Origin: Rhodanobacter sp.
Lineage (GTDB): Bacteria > Pseudomonadota > Gammaproteobacteria > Xanthomonadales > Rhodanobacteraceae
DNA: 48,993 bases
Direction: 5' to 3'
Assembly: GCA_004298505.1 (NCBI GenBank)
Contig: SCRO01000130.1
Location: 1-48,993 of the forward strand
Part shown: positions 1 to 10,055 of the stretch, piece after piece
Layout: each line of letters begins with the position of its first letter
How positions within the stretch are numbered: the stretch's first letter is position 1
Translations under genes and position numbers: made by a program
The notes under the pieces: generated by a model
The model's database searches: none
What the model was told of the DNA's origin: nothing
The model's input: the letters and a program-made list of their open reading frames with translations, nothing else

Positions 1-445
1 TGATCAACTTTTCCTTGAGCAGGTCCTTCATCTGCTGCAAGGCGTCGCGACGTACATTGCGGATCGCGATCTTCGTGTTCTCGCCTTCGTGGCCGACGTG
101 CCTGGCCAGTTCGCGGCGGCGTTCTTCGGTGAGTGCCGGCATGTTCAGCCGGATCACGGTACCGGCGGTGGTCGGCGTGATGCCGATATCCGAGGCCATC
201 AGGGCCTTCTCGATCGGTGCCACCATGGTCTTTTCCCATGGCGTGATGTTGATCGTGCGCGAGTCCGCCAACGACACCGAGGCGACCTGGGACAGCGGCG
301 TGTCGGCGCCGTAATAGGGCACCTTGATATGGTCCACCAGGGTGGTGCTGGCGCGCCCGGTGCGAATGCGCGTGAGATCGTGCCTGAGCGATTCGATGCT
401 CTTGCCCATGCGGGTCTGCGCATCGTTCTTGATGTCGTTGAGCAT
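1..445 (-). CDS. frr: Ribosome recycling factor, C-terminus cut by window edge
   Basis: Ribosome recycling factor works with EF-G to split post-termination ribosomes in the cytoplasm. Reading on the minus strand from ATG at 445 gives MLNDIKNDAQTRMGKSIESL and continues through DHIKVPYYGADTPLSQVASV and RLNMPALTEERRRELAR, all characteristic RRF sequence. About 148 of the usual 185 codons are present; the rest lies beyond base 1. It is the last visible gene of the rpsB-tsf-pyrH-frr cluster, 80 bp after pyrH, the classic order for translation genes plus UMP kinase. No frameshift is seen. Identification is firm; only the C-terminus is unseen. Confidence 0.96.
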   Translation of the reverse strand, partial: MLNDIKNDAQTRMGKSIESLRHDLTRIRTGRASTTLVDHIKVPYYGADTPLSQVASVSLADSRTINITPWEKTMVAPIEKALMASDIGITPTTAGTVIRLNMPALTEERRRELARHVGHEGENTKIAIRNVRRDALQQMKDLLKEKLI

Positions 446-525
446 GTGTCGTTTTCCGGTGAATCTGGCAACGTTCAATTATAGCAGTGACTGCCGCAGT
501 GCCCGCCGTCGACCTGATCCGGCCT

Positions 526-1242
526 TCAGGCGACCAGGGTACCGATCGATTCGCCGCGCATGATCCGCATCAGGTTGCCCGGCACCGTCATGTCATAGAT
601 GCGCAGCGGCATGCCGTGGTCGCGGCACAGCGCAATGGCGGCCGTATCCATCACCTGCAGGTTACGCTGGATCACGTCGGCGTAGGTGAGCTGCTCGTAG
701 CGGGTGGCGTCGGCATGGCGCGCCGGGTCGGCGCTGTACACGCCATCGACCTTGGTCGCCTTCAATACCAGGTTGGCGCCGATCTCCACCGCACGCAGCG
801 CTGCGGCCGAGTCGGTGGTGAAGAACGGGTTGCCGGTGCCGGCGGCGAACAGCACGATGCGGCCTTTTTCGATATGCCGGATCGCGCGGCGCCGGATGTA
901 GTCCTCGGCCACGTCGTGGATCTGGATGGCGCTCATCACGCGCGCATAGCCACCGCACTTCTCGATCGCATCGGCCATCGCCAGCGCGTTCATCACCGTG
1001 GCCAGCATGCCCATGTGGTCGCCGGTGACCCGGTCCATGCCGGCGGCGGCCAGCCCGGCGCCGCGGAAGATGTTGCCGCCGCCGATCACGATGCCGATCT
1101 GCACGCCGGTGCGCTGCACCTCGATGATCTCTTCGGCAAGCCGGACGATCACCTTTGGATCGATGCCGTAATCGGCATCGCCCATCAGCGCCTCGCCGGA
1201 GAGCTTGAGCAGGATACGACGGTACTTGGGCTGGTCGCTCAT
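526..1242 (-). CDS. pyrH: UMP kinase
   Basis: Bacterial UMP kinase of the amino-acid-kinase fold phosphorylates UMP to UDP with ATP in pyrimidine nucleotide synthesis; the enzyme is a cytoplasmic hexamer, usually activated by GTP and inhibited by UTP. The 238-residue product has the N-terminal phosphate-binding motif [11 protein letters not shown], the GGGNIFRG glycine loop and the C-terminal [12 protein letters not shown] and TAIALCRDH segments expected of PyrH. An open frame extends upstream to 1410, but I choose ATG at 1242 because GGAGA lies a few bases before it and the protein then begins [16 protein letters not shown] like its relatives. It lies between tsf and frr. Confidence 0.96.
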   Translation of the reverse strand: MSDQPKYRRILLKLSGEALMGDADYGIDPKVIVRLAEEIIEVQRTGVQIGIVIGGGNIFRGAGLAAAGMDRVTGDHMGMLATVMNALAMADAIEKCGGYARVMSAIQIHDVAEDYIRRRAIRHIEKGRIVLFAAGTGNPFFTTDSAAALRAVEIGANLVLKATKVDGVYSADPARHADATRYEQLTYADVIQRNLQVMDTAAIALCRDHGMPLRIYDMTVPGNLMRIMRGESIGTLVA

Positions 1243-1275
1243 GAAATCTCCGGATTGTGTGGGGCAAACCGACGC

Positions 1276-1281
1276 ATTGTA
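1276..1281 (-). promoter_or_regulatory. Candidate -10 element of a pyrH promoter
   Basis: On the minus strand TACAAT (5 of 6 to the sigma-70 consensus) sits 34 bases before the pyrH start. No convincing -35 hexamer is found at 16-18 bp spacing. It would give pyrH-frr expression independent of the terminator that follows tsf. Inferred from sequence only. Confidence 0.35.
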
Positions 1282-1370
1282 GCGGAGAGCAGGGGGCGAC
1301 AGGGACGATGAGTGAGTGAAGAGGAGTGGGAAATTCGGGGCCTGCAGCGCCAAGCGCTCACCTGGGAACC

Positions 1371-1395
1371 AAAAAGGCCACGGTTTCCCGTGGCC
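1371..1395 (-). terminator. Rho-independent terminator after tsf
   Basis: On the minus strand GGCCACGG, a short AAA-type loop and CCGTGGCC form a perfect GC-rich hairpin (1376-1395), followed directly by five T residues (1375-1371). It lies about 70 bp past the tsf stop and before pyrH, so it separates rpsB-tsf transcription from pyrH-frr, at least in part. Confidence 0.85.
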
Positions 1396-1466
1396 CTCGC
1401 TTCGAAGCATCGATCTTTCTGAACAGTCCGGCTATGCAGGGCCGGTCTTTCATGCAGGGATGACTA

Positions 1467-2348
1467 TCACCTCAAGCCTGCCTGCTTCATCACCTCGGCG
1501 GCAAAATCCTCTTGCACTTTCTCGATACCTTCGCCTACGGCAAGACGAACTACCGAAATCACCTCGGCGCCTTCCTTCTTCAACGCGTCGGCAACCGTCA
1601 TGTCGGTGTCGAGCACATAGGGCTGGCCGAGCAGGGTCACTTCGGACACGATCTTGTGCAGCTTGCCGCTGATGATCTTCTCGAGGATCTGGGCCGGCTT
1701 GGCCTTGTCCTTGTCGGACAGCAGGCTCAGCGCGATGTCCTTTTCCTTGGCGATGAATTCGGCCGGCACGTCCTCGGCGCGAATGTGCGCCGGGTTCATC
1801 GCGGCCACGTGCATCGCGATGCCCTTGGCCAGTTCCACGGAACCGCCGGTGAGCGCGACCAACACGCCAATGCGGCCGCCGTGAACGTAGCTGCCGATCA
1901 CGCCGTCGCTCTCGACGCGGGCCAGGCGGCGCACGTCGATCTTCTCGCCGATGGTGGCGATCAGCGCCTTGGCGGCGTCCTCGACGCTACCACCGCCCGG
2001 GTAGGCGGCGGCCCTCAGCGCGTCGACGTCGGCGGCAGCGGATTTCAGCGCGACATCGGCGACGGCATCGCTGAACTTCAGGAAGCTGGCGTCCTTGCCG
2101 ACGAAATCGGTTTCGCAGTTGATCTCGACCAGCACCGCCTTGGCGCTGGCCTGGGCGGCCACGATGCGGCCTTCGGCGGCGATGCGGCTGGCCTTCTTGT
2201 CGGCCTTGGCCAGGCCGGACTTGCGTAGCCACTCCATCGCCGCGTCGAGATCGGCGTGGTTCTCGACCAGGGCCTTCTTGCATTCCATCATGCCGGCGCC
2301 GGACCGCTCACGCAGTTCCTTGACCAGTTGGGCGGAAATAGTGCTCAT
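1467..2348 (-). CDS. tsf: Translation elongation factor Ts
   Basis: EF-Ts is the guanine-nucleotide exchange factor that regenerates EF-Tu-GTP. The 293-residue product starts [20 protein letters not shown], with an N-terminal UBA-like domain and the TSF motifs around MMECKKAL (residues 20-28) and the ETDFVGKD segment near residue 80. Length is typical for gammaproteobacterial EF-Ts. The open frame reaches 2438, but ATG at 2348 has GGAGAA 9 bases upstream and matches the family N-terminus, so it is the start. It follows rpsB by 101 bp in the same direction, the conserved pair. Confidence 0.97.
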   Translation of the reverse strand: MSTISAQLVKELRERSGAGMMECKKALVENHADLDAAMEWLRKSGLAKADKKASRIAAEGRIVAAQASAKAVLVEINCETDFVGKDASFLKFSDAVADVALKSAAADVDALRAAAYPGGGSVEDAAKALIATIGEKIDVRRLARVESDGVIGSYVHGGRIGVLVALTGGSVELAKGIAMHVAAMNPAHIRAEDVPAEFIAKEKDIALSLLSDKDKAKPAQILEKIISGKLHKIVSEVTLLGQPYVLDTDMTVADALKKEGAEVISVVRLAVGEGIEKVQEDFAAEVMKQAGLR

Positions 2349-2449
2349 CGGTAATTCTCCAATGCTTGGATGGCGCGACAGCGAACGAACGCCATCGCGC
2401 CTTGATCTCGGGCGTTGCGGCGGCGGTCGGTTGACCACCGCCGCAGCGC

Positions 2450-3313
2450 TTATTTGGCGGTGGGGGCGCCGTCGTTGCGCGGGCCACGACCGTGGTCACG
2501 GCCACCTTCGCGGCGCGGTGCGGACTTGCGCGGGGCAGCCTCACGGCGCGGGCGATCGACCTTGGCCACCGGGTTGCCTTCCTCGTCCAGTTCGACGAAG
2601 TCGTTGCCATCGCCCTGGGCGGCGGCCGGCGCAGCGGCCTTGCCTTCGAGGATCGAGTCGGCCGCGGCACGGGCGTACAGCTGGATCGCACGGATCGCGT
2701 CGTCATTGCCCGGGATGGCGTAGTCGACCAGATCCGGGTTGTAGTTGGTGTCGACCACGGCGATCACCGGGATGCCGAGCTTCTTGGCTTCCTGCACGGC
2801 GATGTCTTCATGGCCGATGTCGATCACGAACAGCGCGTCGGGCAGGCGGTTCATGTCCTTGATGCCGCCCAGCGAGGCCTGCAGCTTGTCGCGCTCACGG
2901 CGACGGGCCAGCACTTCGTGCTTGACCAGCTTCTCGAATGAACCGTCGGTCTCGGCCGCTTCCAGTTCCTTCAGGCGCGAAACGGACTGCTTCACGGTGC
3001 GGAAGTTGGTCAGCATGCCGCCGAGCCAGCGCGAGGTGACGAATGGCATGCCGGCGCGGGCAGCCTCTTCGGCCAACGGCTCACGCGCCGAACGCTTGGT
3101 GCCGACGAACAGGATGGTGCCGCGCTTCTGCGCCAGCGCCGACAGGAAGTTCATCGCGTCGGTGAACAGCGGCAGGGTCTTTTCGAGGTTGATGATGTGG
3201 ATCTTGCCGCGGGCGCCGAAGATGTAGGGAGCCATCTTGGGGTTCCAGTAACGGGTCTGGTGACCGAAATGGACGCCGGCTTCGAGCATCTGACGCATGG
3301 TGACTTGTGCCAT
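2450..3313 (-). CDS. rpsB: 30S ribosomal protein S2
   Basis: Small-subunit protein S2 is needed for late 30S assembly and S1 binding. The 287-residue product begins [19 protein letters not shown] and carries S2 signatures [32 protein letters not shown] and the [17 protein letters not shown] region. Start chosen at ATG 3313 with GGAG upstream; a longer open frame to 3532 has no support. The last 60 or so residues form a low-complexity tail rich in Arg, Pro, Gly and Asp (after [18 protein letters not shown]), longer than E. coli S2. Such basic tails occur in Xanthomonadales. It leads the rpsB-tsf pair and has a structured leader. Confidence 0.97.
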   Translation of the reverse strand: MAQVTMRQMLEAGVHFGHQTRYWNPKMAPYIFGARGKIHIINLEKTLPLFTDAMNFLSALAQKRGTILFVGTKRSAREPLAEEAARAGMPFVTSRWLGGMLTNFRTVKQSVSRLKELEAAETDGSFEKLVKHEVLARRRERDKLQASLGGIKDMNRLPDALFVIDIGHEDIAVQEAKKLGIPVIAVVDTNYNPDLVDYAIPGNDDAIRAIQLYARAAADSILEGKAAAPAAAQGDGNDFVELDEEGNPVAKVDRPRREAAPRKSAPRREGGRDHGRGPRNDGAPTAK

Positions 3314-3455
3314 GGGTGTAACTCCGATTGTCGGTTCCCCTGGAGCGGAACCTGGGGGTTGGGACCTCCACGTATCCCCGGCTTCGACCGCGACTGGCCC
3401 GATTTTGTTGGTGGGCGGGGCGCGGCACCCCGAAGGCGGTGCCGATACGTGTGTG
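3314..3455 (-). ncRNA. Candidate rpsB leader RNA (S2 autoregulatory type)
   Basis: The transcribed 5' region of rpsB can fold in an ordered way. An outer stem CACGTATC/GATACGTG (3451-3444 with 3376-3369) encloses a hairpin CGGCACC/GGTGCCG (3444-3438 with 3429-3423). A second hairpin GGTTCC/GGAACC (3352-3347 with 3338-3333) stands just before the GGAG ribosome site. Known rpsB leaders in gammaproteobacteria are structured and mediate repression by S2; assignment here rests on position and pairing, not on a covariance match. Confidence 0.45.
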
Positions 3456-3463
3456 GCGTTGGT

Positions 3464-3492
3464 TTGGGTGTTGTACCGCTGCGGGTTACAAT
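3464..3492 (+). promoter_or_regulatory. Candidate sigma-70 promoter for map-glnD
   Basis: TTGGGT (3464-3469), a 17 bp spacer and TACAAT (3487-3492) give a good -10 with a partial -35, about 137 bp before map. The intergenic region 3314-3628 thus appears to hold divergent promoters for the rpsB and map transcripts. Confidence 0.4.
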
Positions 3493-3554
3493 CCCGGTTT
3501 GCTTTGCACTGGCCGGATGTCGAAACGACCACGCCAGATCAGCAGAACTCCGAA

Positions 3555-3584
3555 ATTGTAGCCGGTACGCCGGCAGTGCGGCAA
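3555..3584 (-). promoter_or_regulatory. Candidate sigma-70 promoter for rpsB-tsf
   Basis: On the minus strand TTGCCG (3584-3579) and TACAAT (3560-3555) are separated by 18 bp. The predicted start near 3548 would give an rpsB leader of about 235 nt, which includes the folded element at 3455-3314. Sequence match only. Confidence 0.4.
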
Positions 3585-3628
3585 GTCGCTGGATTTCAAG
3601 CGCTTCTGTCGCCATATGAGTGGAATCC

Positions 3629-4393
3629 ATGGCTATTACCCTAAAATCCCCCGAAGACCTCGAACGCATGCGCGTCGTCGGCAAGCTGGCGGCCGAAGTG
3701 CTGGCAGTGCTCAAGGACTACGTCAAGCCCGGCGTCACCACCGAGGAGCTGGATCGCCGCGCCTACGAGTACATCGTCAATGTGCAGAAGGCGGTCCCCG
3801 CCAACATCGGCTATCACGGTTTCCCCAAGACCTTGTGCACCTCGGTCAACCACGTGATCTGCCACGGCATCCCGAACGAGGGCAAGGTGCTCAAGGACGG
3901 CGACATCGTCAATATCGACGTGACCGTGATCAAGGATGGCTGGCACGGCGATACCAGCCGCATGTACTTCGCCGGCACGCCGTCGGTGCTGGCCAAACGA
4001 CTGGTCGACACCACCTTCGAAGCGATGATGTGCGGTATCCGGGCGGTACGCCCGGGTGCCACGCTGGGCGACGTCGGCCACGCCGTCCAGTATCATGCCG
4101 AAGCGGCCGGCTTCTCGGTGGTGCGTGAGTATTGCGGGCATGGCATCGGCAAGGTCTATCACGACGATCCGCAGGTGTTGCACTACGGCAAGCCCGGCAC
4201 CGGTATCGAGTTGAAGAAAGGCATGACCTTCACGGTCGAGCCGATGATCAATGCCGGCAAGCCGCAGACCCGCCAACTTCCGGATGGCTGGACCGTGGTG
4301 ACCAAGGATCATTCGTTGTCGGCACAATGGGAACACACCCTGGTGGTGACTGACGACGGCTTCGAGATCCTCACGCCCTGGCCCGATGCCTGA
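3629..4393 (+). CDS. map: Methionine aminopeptidase, type I
   Basis: Removes the N-terminal methionine from nascent proteins; a two-metal cytosolic enzyme. The 254-residue product shows the pita-bread fold motifs in order: HVICHGIPNEG, metal ligand Asp pair in NIDVTVIKDGWHGDTSRMY, the His of CGHGIGKVYHDDP, the Glu of TFTVEPM and the final QWEHTLVV. An upstream in-frame GTG at 3620 would add three residues; I prefer ATG at 3629, giving MAITLKSPEDLERMRV, with GAGTGGA as ribosome site. It is divergent from rpsB, a common pairing in proteobacteria, and is followed by glnD after 39 bp. Confidence 0.96.
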   Translation: MAITLKSPEDLERMRVVGKLAAEVLAVLKDYVKPGVTTEELDRRAYEYIVNVQKAVPANIGYHGFPKTLCTSVNHVICHGIPNEGKVLKDGDIVNIDVTVIKDGWHGDTSRMYFAGTPSVLAKRLVDTTFEAMMCGIRAVRPGATLGDVGHAVQYHAEAAGFSVVREYCGHGIGKVYHDDPQVLHYGKPGTGIELKKGMTFTVEPMINAGKPQTRQLPDGWTVVTKDHSLSAQWEHTLVVTDDGFEILTPWPDA

Positions 4394-4432
4394 CTGACCC
4401 CGGGCTCCTACCGATCACAGGCTTTTGACGTC

Positions 4433-7081
4433 ATGTCGCCAGCACCAGCCGTCCTTGTCCTGCCGCCATTGCCGCGCCTGCCGGTAGCCGTACCGCGTTC
4501 GGGTGTGTCGAGCGAGGCACGGCGTGCCCTGCGGCAGCTGCTGGGCGACATCGATCGGGCCCTGGCCACCGCGTTCCGCGATGGTGCCGACGCCAGCGCG
4601 CTGGCGCGGCGACGCAGTGATTCGGTCGTTGCGCTCGTTGCGCATGTATGGGTGGCCTGTCTGGGTGAGGTGACTGGCGCCGCGCTGTTTGCCGTGGGTG
4701 GTTTCGGTCGCGGCCTGCTGTTCCCGTATTCGGATGTGGATCTGCTGGCGCTGGTGACCGCACCGGAGCCGGCGCGGCTGCGCGCGCTGGAGCAGTTCTT
4801 CGCCACCTTGTGGGATGTCGGCCTGAAGGTTGGCCACGCCGTGCGCGAGCCGACGCAATGCCGGGCGCTCGCTGCGCACGATGTCAGTGTTTTTACCAGC
4901 CTGCTGGATGCGCGCAGGCTGGCCGGCGATCCGGCCTTCGATGCCCAGCTGCGCGCCATCGTCGACGATCCGGCGCTGTGGCCACCGCGCGAATATCTGG
5001 CGGCGCGCCTGGCTGAACGCGACGCGCGGCATGCACGCTACGATGATACTGCCTACAACCTCGAGCCGAATCTCAAGGACGGGCCCGGCGGCCTGCGCAC
5101 GCTCGACTCGCTGCGCTGGATGGGGCGGCGCCTGGCGCATGCGCGCGATCTTTCCGAAATGGTTGCCGAGGGCTTGCTCGACCCCGCCGAGCAGGTCCAG
5201 CTGGAGCAGTCCGAGGCGACCTTGCGTCGCTATCGCTATGCCCTGCATCTGGAAGCGGGCCGGGCCGAGGAGCGATTGCTGTTTGATTACCAGCAAGGGC
5301 TGGCGGCGCGACTGGGCTTCGAGGACGAACACGCAAAGAATCTGGGCGTTGAGCAGTTCATGCAGGGCTACTACCGGGCGGCCAGCCAGGTCGAGCGGCT
5401 CGGCGTACAGGTGGCCGAACGCTTCGAGGAGATGCTGGAACCACCTGGTGAGGAGCAGCCGGTAGGCGCCGACTTCGTGCGCTACGGCGCACGCCTGGCG
5501 GCGCGCGACCTGGAATTGTTCATGCGCCGGCCGGCCGCCCTGGTGGAGATCTTCATCGCCCGGCTGGATCAGTCCGGTGTCAGGGGTTTCAGTGCCGACA
5601 CCATGCGGCGCATCCACCAGGCCACCGACACCCATGGCGCCCTGCTGGCGCAGGATAGCGAGGTGCTGGGCGCGTTCCTGCGCCTGCTGCGACGCGGTGC
5701 GCCAGCGGTGGAAGCATTGTGGCGGATGAACCGGCACGGACTGCTGGCGGCAATCCTGCCGGCGTTCGGCAAGGTGTTCGGGCGCATGCAGTACGACCTG
5801 TTCCATGTCTACACAGTCGACGAACACACCTTGCGCGTGTTGCGCAACATGGCGCGCTTCGCCGACCCGGCTGCGCGCGCGGAGTTTCCCCAGGGCTGCG
5901 AGATCTGGGCCAAGCTGCCCAAGCCGGAAGTATTGTTGCTCGCGGCCTTGTTCCACGATATCGCGAAGGGTCGTGGCGGCGACCATTCGGCGCTGGGTGA
6001 GCAGGATGCGCGCGAGTTCTGCATCCGCCTGGGTCTGCCAGCCGGGGACGTCGAGCGCGTCGCCTGGCTGGTACGCCACCATCTGCTGATGAGCGCCACG
6101 GCACAACGCCAGGACATTACCGATCCCGAGGTGGTGCATCGCTTTGCCGAAGTGGCCGGTGACCGCGAGCGACTCGGCCAGCTGTACCTGCTGACCATCG
6201 CCGACATCATCGGCACCAGTCCCCGACTGTGGAACAGCTGGAAGGATCGCTTGCTGGCGGATCTTTACGCCGCTACCCGTTATGCCTTGCGCAGCGATGT
6301 CGAGTTGCCGCGCGATGCCGGCGAACGCGTGCGCGAGTGCGCCGAACACGCGTTGGCGCTGCTGATGGACGGAGGCTTTGCCGAAGCGGAGGTGAGGCGT
6401 GCGTGGACCGACTTTCCGCAGTTGAGCTTCCTGCGTCACCGGCCCGAGCAGATTGCCTGGCAGACCGGTGCAATCGTGCGTGCGCAGGGCGCATCACCGA
6501 TGGTCGCGGTGCAACCGCTGTCGGTGCGGGGCAGCACCGAGCTGTTCATTTACACGCCGGATCGAGATGGCCTGTTCGCCACCGTGACGGCGGTGCTCGA
6601 CCGCTTGCGCTTCTCGGTGATGGAGTCACGCATCCTCAGCTCGCCCACCGGAATGGCGCTGGATACCTTCCTGCTGCTCGAGGCCGACAGTCAGCAGCCG
6701 GCTAACAGCGCCCGTGCCGAAGAACTGCAGCAACGCCTGCAGCGCGCGCTGGCGCAGTCGGCTGGCGTGCAGCCGAGCAAGCGCGGCATGTCGCGCCACC
6801 AGAAGCATTTCCAGATGGCGCCAAAGATCAGTTTCCACGCGGCTGGCGACCGTACCCAGCTGGCGCTGGTCGGTACTGATCGGCCGGGGCTGCTGGCGGC
6901 GGTGGCGCAGGTGATGTTGAGCGAGGATGTACGTGTGCACGATGCGCGCATCGCCACGTTCGGCGAGCGCGTCGAGGATTTCTTCCAGCTGACCAACCGG
7001 CACAATGCGCCGCTCGACGCCCAGCGGCAGGAGCGGTTGCTGCAGGCCTTGTTGGCACGCATCGGCCTGCGACAGGATTGA
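4433..7081 (+). CDS. glnD: Bifunctional [protein-PII] uridylyltransferase/uridylyl-removing enzyme
   Basis: GlnD senses glutamine and adds UMP to, or removes it from, PII proteins (GlnB/GlnK), controlling glutamine synthetase and NtrBC. The 882-residue product has the nucleotidyltransferase signature GGFGRGLLFPYSDVDLLAL (about residues 87-105), the helical GlnD region around LKDGPGGLRTLDSLRW, an HD hydrolase core with LFHDIAKGRGGDHS (about 506-519), and two C-terminal ACT domains beginning TELFIYTPDRDGLFATV and QLALVGTDRPGLLAAV. Length and domain order are standard. It follows map by 39 bp and is probably cotranscribed. A likely substrate, GlnK with Tyr51, is encoded at 38840-39178. Confidence 0.96.
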   Translation: MSPAPAVLVLPPLPRLPVAVPRSGVSSEARRALRQLLGDIDRALATAFRDGADASALARRRSDSVVALVAHVWVACLGEVTGAALFAVGGFGRGLLFPYSDVDLLALVTAPEPARLRALEQFFATLWDVGLKVGHAVREPTQCRALAAHDVSVFTSLLDARRLAGDPAFDAQLRAIVDDPALWPPREYLAARLAERDARHARYDDTAYNLEPNLKDGPGGLRTLDSLRWMGRRLAHARDLSEMVAEGLLDPAEQVQLEQSEATLRRYRYALHLEAGRAEERLLFDYQQGLAARLGFEDEHAKNLGVEQFMQGYYRAASQVERLGVQVAERFEEMLEPPGEEQPVGADFVRYGARLAARDLELFMRRPAALVEIFIARLDQSGVRGFSADTMRRIHQATDTHGALLAQDSEVLGAFLRLLRRGAPAVEALWRMNRHGLLAAILPAFGKVFGRMQYDLFHVYTVDEHTLRVLRNMARFADPAARAEFPQGCEIWAKLPKPEVLLLAALFHDIAKGRGGDHSALGEQDAREFCIRLGLPAGDVERVAWLVRHHLLMSATAQRQDITDPEVVHRFAEVAGDRERLGQLYLLTIADIIGTSPRLWNSWKDRLLADLYAATRYALRSDVELPRDAGERVRECAEHALALLMDGGFAEAEVRRAWTDFPQLSFLRHRPEQIAWQTGAIVRAQGASPMVAVQPLSVRGSTELFIYTPDRDGLFATVTAVLDRLRFSVMESRILSSPTGMALDTFLLLEADSQQPANSARAEELQQRLQRALAQSAGVQPSKRGMSRHQKHFQMAPKISFHAAGDRTQLALVGTDRPGLLAAVAQVMLSEDVRVHDARIATFGERVEDFFQLTNRHNAPLDAQRQERLLQALLARIGLRQD

Positions 7082-7142
7082 TGTCCACTCCCTGCGTTAT
7101 CATCCTCACCGCTGCGCGCTGCAGCGGCCACGTGTTTTCTTC

Positions 7143-7592
7143 ATGACCTATCTGCTGATCAAATCGCTGCACCTGTTGTTTGTCATCGCCTGGATGGCCG
7201 CGGTGTTCTACCTGCCACGAATCCTGGTGAATCTGGCCGAGGCCACGGGCGAGCCGGCGGTGCAGGCGCGGCTGCAGTTGATGGGTAGGCGGTTGTACAA
7301 GTTCGGCCACAATATGTTCGGCATCGCTTTCGTGTTCGGGCTGGCGTTGTGGCAGGGCTGGCGCGTGTTTCCCACCGCGTTGCCGCATGTCACCGCCGGC
7401 ACGCACTGGATCGACGCCAAGCTCACTCTGGTGGCCTTGCTGCTGGCCTATTTCGTGTGGGCCGGGCGCCTGCTCAAGCGCAGCATCAACGGTGGCACCC
7501 TGCCTGCGGCGCGTGCGCTGCGCTGGATCAACGAGCTGCCGGTGCTGCTGTTGCTCGGGGTGATCTATCTGGTGATTGCCAAACCGTTCTGA
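7143..7592 (+). CDS. hemJ: HemJ-type protoporphyrinogen IX oxidase (CopD/UPF0093 family)
   Basis: A 149-residue integral membrane protein with four hydrophobic segments (about residues 4-24, 57-75, 92-110 and 128-146). The HemJ/UPF0093 hallmarks are visible: MTYLLIKSLHLLFVIAWMA with conserved His10, the HNMFG segment in helix 2, and HWIDAKLTLV with Lys93. HemJ oxidises protoporphyrinogen IX to protoporphyrin IX in heme synthesis in many proteobacteria that lack HemG and HemY. Start chosen at ATG 7143, where the family begins; the open frame extends upstream into glnD. Lying 61 bp after glnD, it could share its transcript. Whether another protoporphyrinogen oxidase exists in the genome cannot be seen. 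Confidence 0.85.
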   Translation: MTYLLIKSLHLLFVIAWMAAVFYLPRILVNLAEATGEPAVQARLQLMGRRLYKFGHNMFGIAFVFGLALWQGWRVFPTALPHVTAGTHWIDAKLTLVALLLAYFVWAGRLLKRSINGGTLPAARALRWINELPVLLLLGVIYLVIAKPF

Positions 7593-7780
7593 ATGTACCC
7601 GGCGCTCTCGCAGACATCGGTCGCGGTACGGGATGTTCGCTGTATCCGACAACGAGCGCGTCACCGTTCTGCACGGGGGGCACCGACGTGACGATCGACC
7701 ACCAGGCAGCCAGCTGCGCCTGACTTATGCAGAAATGACTGGATTTTCGGTCGGATATTTCTATTGTATTCGCTCCCGAT

Positions 7781-7809
7781 TTGAGATAAGCGCAGCGTTC
7801 GACTATCAT
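7781..7809 (+). promoter_or_regulatory. Strong sigma-70 promoter candidate for the betaine-type ABC operon
   Basis: TTGAGA (7781-7786), exactly 17 bp, then TATCAT (7804-7809); both hexamers match 5 of 6 consensus bases. It lies in an unusually AT-rich patch (about 7735-7830) for this GC-rich sequence. The predicted transcript starts near 7816, leaving a leader of about 150 nt before proV. A perfect inverted repeat CGTGGAG-CGT-CTCCACG at 7902-7918 lies in that leader and may be an operator or RNA hairpin. The intergenic stretch 7593-7963 holds nothing else that I recognise. Confidence 0.6.
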
Positions 7810-7901
7810 CCATAGTTTACCTTCGTACAAACCCGGGCCGGCTTGCACTCTTGCCAACGACCCCAGCGTCATCGCGCCCTGTGTTTGTTCCGATGCTTCA
7901 T

Positions 7902-7918
7902 CGTGGAGCGTCTCCACG
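7902..7918. repeat. Perfect inverted repeat in the proV leader
   Basis: CGTGGAG, CGT, CTCCACG: 7-bp arms with a 3-nt loop, 46 bp before the proV start and downstream of the predicted promoter. No T-run follows, so it is not an intrinsic terminator. It could be an RNA hairpin or a protein site. Confidence 0.5.
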
Positions 7919-7963
7919 TGCCTTCCTGCGCACGCGGCAATTGAACTCTAGGTCCAGGGGCCG

Positions 7964-9180
7964 ATGCAGAAAATCAAGATCGAACATCTCACCAAGGTCT
8001 TCGGACCACGACCGGAACAGGCGCTGCGCATGCTCGACGAGGGCGCGAGCAACGCACAGATCCGCAAGACCGGCAACGCGGTCGGTATTGCCGATGTCTC
8101 CTTCGAGGTCGAGCAAGGCGAGCTGCTGGTGATCATGGGCCTCAGCGGCAGCGGCAAATCGACCCTGCTGCGTTGCCTCAACCGGCTCAACCCGTCCAGC
8201 CGCGGCAGCATCTGCATTGATGGCGACGACATCACCAGGTTCGATCGCGAGCACCTGCTGGAGCTGCGCCGGCGCAAGATCAGCATGGTATTCCAGCATT
8301 TCGCGCTGTTTCCACGGCGCAGCGTGGCCGACAACGCGGCCTATGGACTGGAGATACAGGGCGTCGACCCGGCAGCACGTCGCCAAAGTGCGGTTGAGGC
8401 GCTGGAGCTGGTGGGCCTCAAGGGCTGGGAGGATTCTTTTCCGGATCAGCTCAGTGGCGGCATGCAGCAGCGCGTCGGGCTGGCGCGCGCGCTGGCGGTG
8501 AAATCGGACATCCTGCTGATGGACGAGGCGTTCAGCGCGCTCGATCCGCTGATCCGTCGCGACATGCAGCAGGAGTTGGCGTCGCTGCAGCGGCGCATGA
8601 AGAAGACCATTGTCTTCATCACCCACGATCTGGACGAGGCGCTGCAGTTGGGCGACCGCATCGTGCTGATGAAAGACGGTCGCGTGGTACAGATCGGCAC
8701 GCCCGAGAACATCCTCAACCATCCGGCAGACGACTACGTGAAGCGCTTCGTGGAAAACGTGGACATGTCGCGCGTGCTCACCGCGCGCTCGGTGATGGGC
8801 CGCGCTCCCGAGGTGGCATTTCCGCAGGACGGCCCGCGCACCGTGTTACGCAAGATGACCGAAAGCAGCGACACCAGCATCCTGGTCGTCGAACGTGACC
8901 GCACCCTGGTCGGCATGGCGATGCTGGATGAACTGGCCAAGGCGGTGAAGGACGGCCGGCAGAGTATCGACGAACTGATCCAGCGCGATGCGCCGGCGAT
9001 CGGCCCGGACACGCCGTTGACGGAGATCATCAACCTGATGGCCACATGGCCGTACCGGCTGCCGGTGGTCGATGAGCATCGTAAGTTGCTGGGCGTGGTG
9101 ACGCGCCCGCAAGTGATCGATGCGCTGGCGCAAAACAGCACGACAGACGCTGCCGCCGAGCAAGCGAGGAACGCTGCCGT

Positions 9181-9184
<4 letters not shown>
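7964..9184 (+). CDS. proV: Glycine betaine/L-proline-type ABC transporter, ATP-binding subunit
   Basis: ATPase of an osmoprotectant (quaternary amine) uptake system, acting on the inner face of the cytoplasmic membrane. The 406-residue product has Walker A GLSGSGKST (residues 59-67), the Q-loop in MVFQHFALFPRRSV, signature LSGGMQQRVGLARAL, Walker B ILLMDEAF and the switch His in FITHDLDEAL. The extra N-terminal stretch containing DEGASNAQIRKTG is typical of the ProV/OpuAA family. The C-terminal part (about 280-395) is a tandem CBS pair, which senses ionic strength in OpuA. It overlaps proW by 4 bp. The true substrate (betaine, proline betaine, choline or carnitine) cannot be told from sequence. 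Confidence 0.92.
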
Positions 9185-10032
<848 letters not shown>

Positions 10033-10055
10033 ATTTCCCAAAAAAGGAAGGTTCC

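Noticed and set aside
4415-6439. A 674-codon open frame on the minus strand opposite glnD
   Set aside because: It is the antisense shadow of a well-supported GlnD sequence in GC-rich DNA; its translation has no recognisable domain and is rich in Gln, His and Arg as such shadows are.
7528-7917. A 129-codon minus-strand frame between hemJ and proV
   Set aside because: It overlaps the hemJ 3' end and the AT-rich promoter region, has no ribosome site and no recognisable motif.
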